A stretch of DNA of 48,716 bases, taken from assembly GCF_021608135.1 (NCBI RefSeq), contig NZ_JAKIHL010000025.1:1-48716 (forward strand). Reading direction: 5' to 3'. Of the stretch, positions 1-7,393 are shown one piece after another (the first letter of the stretch is position 1; each line of letters begins with the position of its first letter). The position numbers and the translations under genes were made by a program. The notes under the pieces are model-generated. The model did no database searches and was not told where the DNA came from. It worked only from the letters and a program-made list of their open reading frames with translations. The DNA is from Microaerobacter geothermalis. GTDB taxonomy: Bacteria; Bacillota; Bacilli; DSM-22679.

Positions 1-300
1 GGGCTGAGGCATCGCTTTATACTTATTTGGGTTCTTCCTATAGTCTTCCAACGCTTTAAAATAGCTTTTCCAATTTTGTTCGAGAACTTTTAGACATTGT
101 TGATAGGTATGCGAATGGAGATATTCCCTATGCCAATTGGATTTCAGTTCCCTTTCGAGCGCATGGTATGATTTATATTGGTTTTCACGGTTTTGATGGT
201 TGGCAATGTTGTATAGTTTAGTGGTATGAAAGGATAATTCTTCGATGATTTGTTCTTGTTGACCGGTCCATCGTGGGTAGAATTTAAGCGTTAGTTTCAA
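1..300 (-). CDS. tnpB: TnpB RNA-guided nuclease / IS605 OrfB, N-terminal part
   Basis: One hundred N-terminal codons are visible and the frame is still open at position 1. The protein starts with LKLTLKFYPRWTGQQ and contains ALEDYRKNPNKYKAMPQP, the typical start and 'NPxKYKxxPxxP' segment of TnpB/OrfB proteins. The RuvC catalytic residues and zinc ribbon lie outside the window. The start is a TTG at 300 with AGGAGGT 7 nt upstream; an in-frame GTG at 309 is possible but overlaps the ribosome binding site. TnpB is an omega-RNA-guided DNA endonuclease that helps IS200/IS605 elements persist. No tnpA is visible. Confidence 0.8.
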   Translation of the reverse strand, partial: MKLTLKFYPRWTGQQEQIIEELSFHTTKLYNIANHQNRENQYKSYHALERELKSNWHREYLHSHTYQQCLKVLEQNWKSYFKALEDYRKNPNKYKAMPQP

Positions 301-326
301 TCGTTTCACCTCCTCTTCCTATGATG

Positions 327-355
327 ATTATATCATAAGAAAAGGCGTTATGGAA
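327..355 (-). promoter_or_regulatory. Probable sigma-A promoter of tnpB
   Basis: On the minus strand a TATAAT box (332-327) lies 17 bp downstream of TTCCAT (355-350), followed about 20 nt later by the AGGAGGT ribosome binding site and TTG start of tnpB. The -35 box is weak (TTCCAT against TTGACA). Confidence 0.5.
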
Positions 356-413
356 CATTTGTTTGTAATCAGTCAGCATTCATCTCCCACTTATAGAAGA
401 TGGGAGTCTTCTG

Positions 414-782
414 CTAAGTATTGATAAACGATTGTGGAGCAAAATTGATACCAAAATCAGATAGTTTCACTGGTTCTTGGTATTTTTTTATTTCTCCTAA
501 TTTATATACTACCGCCTTATCTTTTCCCCGATAATACGAGTCAAAGAAAGTCTTATCTATACCAGAGTAATCCGCTGTCATTTTCCATACTTTTTCTGGT
601 TCATCTTCAATGATACCTACTATTTCAGCCTCGCCAACAATCCTTTGAACTGGAGCAGTAGAATATATAATCATTTTCTCTACATCCGAACGGAAGCGGA
701 CCTTTCTGAATTCATATCGTTTTTTTCCGCTAAAGATTTTCTCGACATACTCTGGATTAATCGATATTAACATTTTGCACAT
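414..782 (-). CDS. ASCH-domain protein (PUA-like fold)
   Basis: 122 residues. The sequence MLISINPEYVEKIFSGKKRYEFRK, given here only by its ends MLISINPEY and KKRYEFRK, followed by VEKMIIYSTAPVQRIVGE and YSGIDKTFFDSYY, matches the ASCH domain found in small predicted RNA-binding regulators (the COG4933 type). The ASCH fold is related to PUA and is thought to bind RNA or modified nucleotides; the substrate here is unknown. The start at 782 has GGGTG 6 nt upstream; an ATG three codons later is an alternative. It is the last gene of the minus-strand run before the TnpB element, whose end touches its stop codon. Confidence 0.75.
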   Translation of the reverse strand: MCKMLISINPEYVEKIFSGKKRYEFRKVRFRSDVEKMIIYSTAPVQRIVGEAEIVGIIEDEPEKVWKMTADYSGIDKTFFDSYYRGKDKAVVYKLGEIKKYQEPVKLSDFGINFAPQSFINT

Positions 783-797
783 CTATATCACCCATTT

Positions 798-911
798 CTA
801 AAATAGTTTAGAGATTATTTGTTTTTGTTCCACGAAAGGTCCCGGTGCATATTCGGTATAATTGACAGTCTCAAAATAGTACAAAAGACCGCCCATAAGC
901 AATAACACCAA
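798..911 (-). CDS. Possible small membrane peptide
   Basis: A 37-codon open frame (TTG at 911 or GTG at 908) encodes LVLLLMGGLLYYFETVNY and a polar tail: one hydrophobic segment followed by an outside-type segment. The preceding gene ends just upstream, and its last codons contain a purine-rich GGGGGAGGA that could serve as a ribosome binding site, but spacing to the TTG is long (about 20 nt). An ATT at 929 would be better spaced but is a rare start. Translation is therefore uncertain. I recognise no family. Confidence 0.3.
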   Translation of the reverse strand: MVLLLMGGLLYYFETVNYTEYAPGPFVEQKQIISKLF

Positions 912-922
912 AAATATTTTCT

Positions 923-1585
923 TTAAAATTTTCCTCCCCCCCTGTCCAAATAATATGTCTCCCACTGTTTTGGCGGACTAAAACCGATCCTACCAGTGGT
1001 AGAAAAAGTGGCCGCCACCCATTGGAGCAGATTCATTTCTACCCAAGGATCAGCACAGTCATAGCTTGAAATGAATCGAAAATACGGTTTAGAAGTTTCT
1101 TCCCACAGTTTCGCCATCTTGGGATGAGTGGTGGTGAATATGAACACGTTTCGTTCTTTTGCCCAAGAATCCAATTTTTCGTAGTCCTCTTGTAATTCTT
1201 TTTTCATCTTTTCAATGATCTGTCGTTTCGGTTGGAAGGCATATTTGAATCCTGTGAGAAAACTTTGGGGCTGATGATGAAGTTCATAAGATTCATACCC
1301 CTCCTTTTGGATTAAATCACTTTCAAAAATGATAATTCGTCTCAAACCTATCTTTTCGGAAATCCTCTTTCCGTTTTGTCTCCATTTTTTAAAACGCCTT
1401 TCCGTCCAGATGGTGGCAAACAATGCAATTCCTCCGAATAACACAACAGACAATTTTAAGGTATTAAGAATAACAGACTCTTCTTTCAGCAAAGATAAAA
1501 TCATGTAAAGTGCCTCCATTGTCAGAACGAAATAAATCAACGTATATATTCTCCTTTGATACTTATGCAAAACCGCACTGTTCAC
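923..1585 (-). CDS. Membrane protein of unknown function
   Basis: 220 residues starting at a GTG that overlaps the stop of the DUF488 gene (GTGA), with GGAGG 8 nt upstream. Two hydrophobic segments (about residues 14-32 and 42-62) are followed by a basic stretch (ERRFKKWRQNGKR) and a long soluble part rich in aromatic and charged residues (about 80-220). This suggests a membrane anchor with a cytoplasmic domain. I do not recognise the family. Tight coupling to DUF488 and the genes above suggests one transcript. Confidence 0.6.
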   Translation of the reverse strand: MNSAVLHKYQRRIYTLIYFVLTMEALYMILSLLKEESVILNTLKLSVVLFGGIALFATIWTERRFKKWRQNGKRISEKIGLRRIIIFESDLIQKEGYESYELHHQPQSFLTGFKYAFQPKRQIIEKMKKELQEDYEKLDSWAKERNVFIFTTTHPKMAKLWEETSKPYFRFISSYDCADPWVEMNLLQWVAATFSTTGRIGFSPPKQWETYYLDRGGGKF

Positions 1586-2055
1586 CCATAATTCCTCCCC
1601 TCGAACGCATCAAATATAGAAAGTTGTCCATCGGGAACAATGGCTCTTGCTTCCCGTTTTGGACGAATATCTCTCCCGTGAATGATCTCGATTCCAAAAG
1701 CAGAAATCCAATCGCCAACCAGGAGCTTATGACAATAATCTTCATCGTGGCAATAACATCCGACTGCCACGTTTTTTCCTTCCATTAACCGTTTCAAAAG
1801 TCCTTTCAGGTACCGTTCGGTTGATGGATTTTTAAGCCCCTGGATATATCTTTCTTTATACTCATTCCATTTCTTTCTTGGCCATAATTTCTCCCATTGC
1901 CATCTCAAAAAGTCGTTGTAAAGGGCTGGATCGGGGGCGAGTTCAGGCACATGTATCCAGCCAGGAAGGGTCTTTTGGGTTCGAGTGATTAAGAGATTTA
2001 CATCCTGATTCGGCGGGTCCTTGTACACGTTGTAAAGAAACAGACTTCCAGCCAA
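1582..2055 (-). CDS. DUF488 family protein
   Basis: 157 residues. The C-terminal half has the family signature: a helix ending LLKRLMEGKNVAVGCYC, then CHDEDYCHKLLVGDWI, i.e. a CYC...CH cluster. The N-terminal half has WIHVPELAP. DUF488 proteins are small and of unknown biochemical role; a metal- or nucleic-acid-related function is often guessed but not shown. The start is TTG at 2055 with AGGTGG about 8 nt upstream. It sits 3 nt after the preceding gene and overlaps the next by 4 nt, so it belongs to the same operon. In an ICE it is best seen as cargo. Confidence 0.8.
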   Translation of the reverse strand: MAGSLFLYNVYKDPPNQDVNLLITRTQKTLPGWIHVPELAPDPALYNDFLRWQWEKLWPRKKWNEYKERYIQGLKNPSTERYLKGLLKRLMEGKNVAVGCYCHDEDYCHKLLVGDWISAFGIEIIHGRDIRPKREARAIVPDGQLSIFDAFEGRNYG

Positions 2056-2058
2056 ATT

Positions 2059-2415
2059 CTACACCACCTGCTCCAATTTTTTCTCAATCACACTAAGTTC
2101 TTTTGAAAACTGCATGAATTCTTCTAACGAATCCGGCTTAACGCTACAAGTGAGAATAATTCGGTCATCCAGCCCTTCCAGGGACAAAAAGCGATAAAGC
2201 CGGTTCACCGTGAGTACAAACCGTTTGGTCTCCGGGTGATCTTTTTGAATCTTGTACTCTTTTATCATTTCGGCTGATATCGTCTGTCCAAACTGTGTTT
2301 TTAAGACATAGCGACCGTTCCAGTTGGCTAAAAGTCTCTTGATGTCTCGGTCTTCAAACTTCTTTTTCCCTTTTGCTTCACTTTGATTTTCACTTAATTT
2401 TTGAGATAAATTCAC
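2059..2415 (-). CDS. Hypothetical protein, coupled to the prepilin peptidase gene
   Basis: 118 residues, starting at GTG 2415 inside the peptidase stop (GTGA overlap) after a GGGGGTG ribosome binding site. The first 25 residues are polar and low in complexity (SENQSEAKGKKKFEDRD); the remainder looks like a compact alpha/beta domain with no membrane segment. No family recognised. Position next to Tad-like genes suggests an accessory role there, by inference only. Confidence 0.55.
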   Translation of the reverse strand: MNLSQKLSENQSEAKGKKKFEDRDIKRLLANWNGRYVLKTQFGQTISAEMIKEYKIQKDHPETKRFVLTVNRLYRFLSLEGLDDRIILTCSVKPDSLEEFMQFSKELSVIEKKLEQVV

Positions 2416-2936
2416 AAAGACGCACCCCCGCTTATCAGAAAGTAATAAAAAAGACTCCCAAGAGCAATTGTGATGGCTCCTGGAAATCTCTCAACAACCT
2501 TTTCATTGCTTAAAGGCAAACCTAAAACCATCGCCTTTAAGTTAAGAATTTGGCTTCTCAAAGCATATTTGAGTCCTTTCTTTTTTATCAGCGAAATATA
2601 AGAGAATACAAAGAAAAAAGACAAATGAAAAAGAACCACTCCCAATACCACCCGGTAAACCGATAGACTTGGGAAAATGGTCCCTATCCATATTGCACTG
2701 ACGATCAGCATTTTTGTATCCCCTGGAGAGGAAAACTTCATCCCCTCAAAGATCAGTCCTAAAAGCAAAGTGATGATGGCTCCAACCCATGGCCGCCACC
2801 AGATGACGGAGGGCTGGAAGTAATATGCCCCCATTCCAATCAGAAGAAAGAGTAAATGCCACATGTTTTTCGTTTTTCGATATCTCACATCCGTCCACAC
2901 ATTAAACAGATGATACACTGCCAATCCGAAAATCAA
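2412..2936 (-). CDS. A24 (type IV) prepilin peptidase, TadV/CpaA-like
   Basis: 174 residues, nearly all membrane helices. Both aspartates of the A24 aspartyl peptidase family are present: Asp16 in NVWTDVRYRKTKN (the usual 'D-x-R-x-x-x-I/x-x-N' position) and Asp73 in SSPGDTKML (the 'GxGDxK' motif with S for the first glycine). The enzyme would cleave leader peptides of type IV prepilins at the inner face of the membrane. It lacks the N-terminal methyltransferase domain, as in TadV/CpaA. It follows the ParA-like gene directly. No classical prepilin (G/A-x4-E followed by a hydrophobic helix) is visible nearby, so its substrate is unknown or lies left of the window. Confidence 0.75.
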   Translation of the reverse strand: MIFGLAVYHLFNVWTDVRYRKTKNMWHLLFLLIGMGAYYFQPSVIWWRPWVGAIITLLLGLIFEGMKFSSPGDTKMLIVSAIWIGTIFPSLSVYRVVLGVVLFHLSFFFVFSYISLIKKKGLKYALRSQILNLKAMVLGLPLSNEKVVERFPGAITIALGSLFYYFLISGGASL

Positions 2937-3842
2937 TTACCTCCCCCCAATCCAACTAAACAACCCTTTCCTTTTTGGGTATAAGGACAAGGGTTGATCC
3001 ACTTTGGGAGAAATATCTTCTACCAACTCCAATAATGTTTTCACGTATGGATGGTTCTTCTTTTTTAAAGCAAGAAAAAAGCCTTTATCAGTCATTTCCG
3101 GCATTTTTTCGACGTACGGCAAAAAGGATATATTGGAGATCCCCGTCAGTCTTTGAACACTGTGATAAATTCCGTTGCTCTTTTTCTTCATTTTGTTGAC
3201 AATGACATTGATTTTATGAGGGTCCCCATTCTTTTTTTTGAATTCTTCTTTTCCCCGGTATATGTTGTTTAGAGCAGGTTCATACAGCTCAGTGACAAAA
3301 AGGATATCTGTAGATAGCAACAATACTTCCAATGTCATTGGCTCCAGATTAGGTCCCGTATCTACCACGATCACATCAAATATTTTCAAATGGTCCATCA
3401 GCTTTCTCACAAATTCGGGACGATTCACTTTTTCTTGTTCCTCTATTGCCCGAATAGAGGGCAGTACTTTTAAATCATTTGCAGAGTTTAACAACAAATT
3501 ATGAATCTGGTGCTCATTCAGATTTTTGGGCACTCCCACCCAATCCGTCAGACAACGCTCATCGGATAATTTCAGCATCGTTGCAATATCACCATGAGGA
3601 ATATCCATGTCTACCAACACAGTACGTTGATTCCGCTCTTGAAAAAGCATTGCAAGTTGCACAGCTACTGTTGATTTCCCAGTCCCTCCTTTTCCGGAAC
3701 TTGCGACCGCCACGATTTTCTTTCTGTTTCTACTATAGTTTTGGTGTGTTTTTGGCGGCTCAGCAAACTTTGGCAAATTTACTTCTTTTAGTTGGAAGGT
3801 TTGACTTTTTTGGGTATCCTGTAATCTAAACTTTACACTCAT
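2937..3842 (-). CDS. ParA/MinD-type ATPase, CpaE-like
   Basis: 301 residues. After a ~42-residue basic leader comes KIVAVASSGKGGTGKST, the deviant Walker A of ParA/MinD ATPases (K-GGTGKST), then TVLVDMDIPHGDI (Walker A' aspartate) and VIVVDTGPNLEPMTL (Walker B). The domain runs to about residue 275. Such ATPases place pili, secretion systems or DNA at defined cell sites. Its ATG overlaps the TadZ-like stop by one base (TGATG), and the prepilin peptidase follows directly. A role in pilus or conjugation-machine placement fits better than DNA partitioning because no ParB partner is seen, but this is inference. Confidence 0.8.
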   Translation of the reverse strand: MSVKFRLQDTQKSQTFQLKEVNLPKFAEPPKTHQNYSRNRKKIVAVASSGKGGTGKSTVAVQLAMLFQERNQRTVLVDMDIPHGDIATMLKLSDERCLTDWVGVPKNLNEHQIHNLLLNSANDLKVLPSIRAIEEQEKVNRPEFVRKLMDHLKIFDVIVVDTGPNLEPMTLEVLLLSTDILFVTELYEPALNNIYRGKEEFKKKNGDPHKINVIVNKMKKKSNGIYHSVQRLTGISNISFLPYVEKMPEMTDKGFFLALKKKNHPYVKTLLELVEDISPKVDQPLSLYPKRKGLFSWIGGR

Positions 3843-5140
3843 CAGGAAATTTCCTCCATTTCTAAATTATTTTCCTGCAATCTTTTATATACATTAATAA
3901 ACACCGAATCTAATTCACTGTCTGACAAAGGACGGCCCTTCATCATCGCTTTGATATTTGACTCAAAATAAGGGATGGTCACAAAAGGACGGATGGGGAT
4001 TTCCTCAATGTTCACTGCTTTTCCCCACATGTTCCCAATAAACAGCAATCTTCTTTCGCCAATCCGTTCAATGATATGATCAAGCGTTTGTTTTCTGTAT
4101 TCCTGCGCTGCCAAAAACGCTGGATTCGGATGGGAAACAAGCCATACTTCATCACATTGCCGTAAAGTCGTTTGTGATACGACATCCCCCCAATCATGAG
4201 AAAGATCCACGAAAAGCAAAGGACTCTGCCTTGCCAAGTGGATCAATTCCCTGGCATGTTCAATGGTAAACGAATCCTTCTTGACTCCCTTGTGCGGGAT
4301 AAAAAGCGTTTTTCCGATATACCAGTATTGCGGTTTCATAATGGCCTGCCCGTTTTGAACGGATTCATGCCAACTCATCCACTCTTCATGAGGCTTTTTT
4401 TCACGTTTTACGATGTGGTACCACGTTTCTTGATCATCCAACGATTCAAGAATTGCACTGGATAATTTTTGCTTGGATAACCACCTGGTGAAATTGTAGA
4501 GAAAAAAGCTTGAACCCGCTCCAGGATGCAAGCTTCCAACGGCGATGATTTTGGGCTGGACAAGGGTAGCGGGGGCATATTTGGCCAGTAAGTGAAATGG
4601 TATCTTAGGCATTGTGATCTTCGGCATAGATATATTTATTTTGGGCAATATTTTCTTCTTTTCTTCCTTCTGCTCTTCGATTTTTATTTCTTTTGCCCGG
4701 TATTTGTCATCAGACACTTGTTCTTTTTCCACGATTAAATGCTTGACATCTTTTCTTGTTCGGGGATTCCGTATAACTTCTTCAATTTCTTCAATGCTGA
4801 CCGCCTCACCCATAATTAAATCAAACACTCCAAGGTTGATTAATTTTTCCAAAAAGGGGTGCCCAGTGGGCCTTTCATTCAGCAGCATGATCACCCGAAT
4901 ATGTTCATCCCGTAATTGCTCAATAACCTTTATGATGTTCGTTTCAGCCCCAACGTTTTTTTCTCCTTTTATTCTCGAGACCGGCAACGTTTCAGAATAC
5001 ATGACTGCTTCCGCTTTGGTTTCTTGCGCCAGCTTAGGGATCTGTTCGGCGTGGATCGCCTTTCCCGTGACTTCAATATCTTTAAATTCGCTTACCAGTT
5101 GGTCCAACTCTTCATAACCGGTAGCTAACAGCAGTCGCAT
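3842..5140 (-). CDS. TadZ/CpaE-like protein: receiver-like N-domain plus degenerate ParA-type domain
   Basis: 432 residues. Residues 1-125 resemble an atypical receiver domain (RLLLATGYEELDQLV start, alternating strands and helices, VIMLLNERP, GVFDLIMG). A charged linker (~140-175) leads to a repeat of MPKI units. From about residue 195 there is a ParA/MinD fold with KIIAVGSLHPGAGSSFF, a Walker A lacking the usual GKT/S, and LLFVDLSHDWGDV as Walker B. This two-domain layout with a degenerate P-loop is that of TadZ/CpaE pilus-placement proteins. It probably pairs with the canonical ATPase just downstream. The start has GGGGGGAGTT-type purines upstream and lies 12 nt after the previous gene. 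Confidence 0.7.
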   Translation of the reverse strand: MRLLLATGYEELDQLVSEFKDIEVTGKAIHAEQIPKLAQETKAEAVMYSETLPVSRIKGEKNVGAETNIIKVIEQLRDEHIRVIMLLNERPTGHPFLEKLINLGVFDLIMGEAVSIEEIEEVIRNPRTRKDVKHLIVEKEQVSDDKYRAKEIKIEEQKEEKKKILPKINISMPKITMPKIPFHLLAKYAPATLVQPKIIAVGSLHPGAGSSFFLYNFTRWLSKQKLSSAILESLDDQETWYHIVKREKKPHEEWMSWHESVQNGQAIMKPQYWYIGKTLFIPHKGVKKDSFTIEHARELIHLARQSPLLFVDLSHDWGDVVSQTTLRQCDEVWLVSHPNPAFLAAQEYRKQTLDHIIERIGERRLLFIGNMWGKAVNIEEIPIRPFVTIPYFESNIKAMMKGRPLSDSELDSVFINVYKRLQENNLEMEEIS

Positions 5141-5152
5141 TGAACTCCCCCC

Positions 5153-5560
5153 TTAAGACTGTATCCATTTAATAAAGGTTTGCAAAAGCGGTACTCCGTA
5201 AAAAGTGAGAAATACCCCCAAAGAGGCCAACGCTACCATCGAAAAAATAATTTTTAATATCTTCTTGGCTCCAATGGCAAACAAAATTAAGGATACAATC
5301 GTTAATGCCGGGCCACCAATGCCCAATAATTTCGGTGCTACAGTTGAAATAAACTCTTGCCCAAAAGCGGTTAGCTCCGTTAACTTTCTGTCTATCCACT
5401 TTAAAAAGTCGTCAGGTTTCACCTCTTGATTAAACAGCTCGGAAATATTCACTTGCGGTTTGATTTCTGTCCCACCTATATTACCTGTCCCTTCCGCATA
5501 TACGCTTCCTGAAACTAACAGTAACAATAGAAAAACAACCAAAATGTTAATCCTCATCAT
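5153..5560 (-). CDS. Small exported two-helix protein, VirB2/TrbC-like candidate
   Basis: 135 residues from ATG 5560, chosen because GGAGGA lies 7 nt upstream; a longer frame from 5593 has no such site. It has a signal peptide (RINILVVFLLLLLVSGSVYA), a short polar region, and two hydrophobic helices at about residues 82-100 and 105-128. This is the layout of VirB2/TrbC-type conjugative pilins or small channel proteins. The gene overlaps the M23 peptidase gene by 14 nt and is the last secretion-type gene before the Tad-like set. The family assignment is from layout only. Confidence 0.55.
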   Translation of the reverse strand: MMRINILVVFLLLLLVSGSVYAEGTGNIGGTEIKPQVNISELFNQEVKPDDFLKWIDRKLTELTAFGQEFISTVAPKLLGIGGPALTIVSLILFAIGAKKILKIIFSMVALASLGVFLTFYGVPLLQTFIKWIQS

Positions 5561-7391
5561 CAATACTTCCTCCTTCAAACGTTCCTTGTTCACGGTAAAT
5601 ATCGATCACCCCGTCAGATTTAATCAACTCAATCCAATTCAGGGGATCTCTTGGTTCTCCGTCCACCCACACTTCCATGTGCATGTGGGGACCGGTACTT
5701 CTTCCGGTGCTTCCAACAAAGCCAACGATCTCCCCTTGGTTTACCCTGTCACCTTCTCTAACAGCAAGGGCTGACATGTGCAAATAGCGAACTTTGATGT
5801 CTACCTTCCTGTTTCCTTCTATCGCTTTGGTATCCAGCAGGATACGGACGAATTTCCCTGCTGTCTGTGAATTTCGTGAGACTTCGACAATCCCTGAATT
5901 GATCGACAAAATAGGAATGCCGATAGGAAGTCCCCAATCCTGTCCGGCATGAAATGATCTCTCTCCTGTAAAAGGGTCTTCTCTGTAACCAAATCCGCTG
6001 GTAACAGGCCAAGTGCTCCCGTCAAAAAAAATTTCCCCTGCTGTCTCCATTTGCGGCATCGGTACCTCATAATCGGGCGGGAAAATGTATGCCTCACTTT
6101 CGGCATACAGCGTTTGCCAAAACCGTCCAATCTCCACCTGGGCTTTTCTAAGCTTGTCAGGTTCATATTCGTCTGAATCTCCCATAAAGAGATAAACCAC
6201 ATCATCTTTGTTTGTTCCTACTACGGAATCATAAAACCAATCGGCTAGAGCCGGGAAAACAGAGATAAAACTGGCGATTTCTTCACCTGTTGAATCCTCA
6301 ATGAGTCTATCTCGAATGTTTTCGCTATATTCTTCTACTACCCCATACCCATAGCCGGGGATATATAATTTCATTCCCAAATCAAGGCCATAAGGGTTAT
6401 TTTTTGATACCGCCAAGGTCCCAAATCGGAAATTGCTCCCCCGGCGTGGTAGCGTTCCTATTTCTGTTCTGTCTTGATCGACTCTCCACGACTGGTCATA
6501 GGCTTGAATGTTCACGTTTAGTTTGTCGATATATCCTGTTGGCGTTTGCCGGGGCAACACCGCATATAAGTCAATGCGGCCTTCCAGGTTTCGTGGCGCA
6601 ATCCCGAACGGCGACCGGGCTACCAGGCTCCACATGGATTTTGGGAGCAATGTTTTTACTTTCGGGTCCACAAGATTTTTATCCAGTGCGTACGCCTGAA
6701 AAATGACAATATCTACATTAGTTTCACTTTCCAAGCCATAATACTTCAATGCCTCTTTAACCTTGCTATAGTTCACGTCAGATTCAACTGTATCTAATAC
6801 TTCCTTTTTTGTCGTTGTGTTCCCGGAAGTTTCAGTCATCCATTTGTAATAGTACTTGTATGTGCCAATATACGTTTCTGCACGGGTAATCAACCGGATC
6901 GTTTCGGTATCTGTTTCTGTAACCCTATTTCCCTGTTCGTCAGTTGTAACTGTTGTAGTCGTAATGGTTGAGTCTTTAAACTCAAATATTGGCTTAACAA
7001 ACTCATATGTCCTATTTAGATATTCCTCTCTTTTGGATTCATCCTCAAAGTTATAGGCTAGCTTATCTATAGCCGCCGGGACTGCCCATGACAGATCATG
7101 GTTATATTGATAGACCTGTTCTATTTCTTCTTCTGTCAGCCCCTCCTTCCATTCGTCTGCCTTGACTACGTACATGTTCTTGATTTCCTGACCAATGGTG
7201 ATATTGAAATTATCTCTGCCTGTGAAGTTCAATGCCCCAGTTTGATTAAACATAGAGTCAAGAATCAGGAAAACAAAAATAGAGAGAATAATAATTGGAA
7301 TCATACTGCTGATTAGAACAAAAAACATACGGGCAATGTATCGCAAAAGTAATTTCGCAATCCATTGCCCAACTTTTTTTATTTGATCCAT
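5547..7391 (-). CDS. Membrane-anchored conjugal cell-wall hydrolase with 3D-like and M23 peptidase domains
   Basis: 614 residues from ATG 7391 (AGGGA 5 nt upstream), overlapping the VirB6-like stop by 4 nt at 7394. One membrane helix (about 18-43) is followed by an outside region with a Thr/Glu-rich spacer, then a segment FGTLAVSKNNPYGLDLGMKL and YIPGYGYGVVEEY that resembles the 3D/double-psi-barrel domain of RpfB/YabE proteins. The C-terminus is an M23 (LytM) peptidase: SFHAGQDWG gives the first His and Asp zinc ligands and GPHMHMEVW gives the HxH. It fills the place of the CwlT/TcpG hydrolase that opens peptidoglycan for conjugation, but uses an M23 endopeptidase. Confidence 0.8.
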   Translation of the reverse strand: MDQIKKVGQWIAKLLLRYIARMFFVLISSMIPIIILSIFVFLILDSMFNQTGALNFTGRDNFNITIGQEIKNMYVVKADEWKEGLTEEEIEQVYQYNHDLSWAVPAAIDKLAYNFEDESKREEYLNRTYEFVKPIFEFKDSTITTTTVTTDEQGNRVTETDTETIRLITRAETYIGTYKYYYKWMTETSGNTTTKKEVLDTVESDVNYSKVKEALKYYGLESETNVDIVIFQAYALDKNLVDPKVKTLLPKSMWSLVARSPFGIAPRNLEGRIDLYAVLPRQTPTGYIDKLNVNIQAYDQSWRVDQDRTEIGTLPRRGSNFRFGTLAVSKNNPYGLDLGMKLYIPGYGYGVVEEYSENIRDRLIEDSTGEEIASFISVFPALADWFYDSVVGTNKDDVVYLFMGDSDEYEPDKLRKAQVEIGRFWQTLYAESEAYIFPPDYEVPMPQMETAGEIFFDGSTWPVTSGFGYREDPFTGERSFHAGQDWGLPIGIPILSINSGIVEVSRNSQTAGKFVRILLDTKAIEGNRKVDIKVRYLHMSALAVREGDRVNQGEIVGFVGSTGRSTGPHMHMEVWVDGEPRDPLNWIELIKSDGVIDIYREQGTFEGGSIDDED

Positions 7392-7393
7392 AT

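Larger units (their letters stand above)
1..412 (-). mobile_element. TnpB-type (IS200/IS605, IS1341-like) element, left end, cut by the window edge
   Basis: The partial tnpB gene is preceded by its own promoter and an end hairpin. An imperfect hairpin with arms CTCCCA (384-389) and TGGGAG (401-406) sits just next to the stop codon of the ASCH gene at 414, as expected for the left end of an IS605-family element inserted there. The right end and the TnpB omega RNA would lie left of position 1. The exact outer boundary (about 412) is inferred from the hairpin and the neighbouring gene end. Confidence 0.6.

Noticed and set aside
1510-1788. Open frames on the + strand within the 0.4-13 kb region
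   Set aside because: They lack ribosome binding sites and recognisable domains, and lie opposite well-supported minus-strand genes.
2937-5140. The two ParA-like proteins as a plasmid partition system
   Set aside because: No ParB or centromere-like repeats are adjacent, and the receiver-like domain plus A24 peptidase point to Tad-type proteins.
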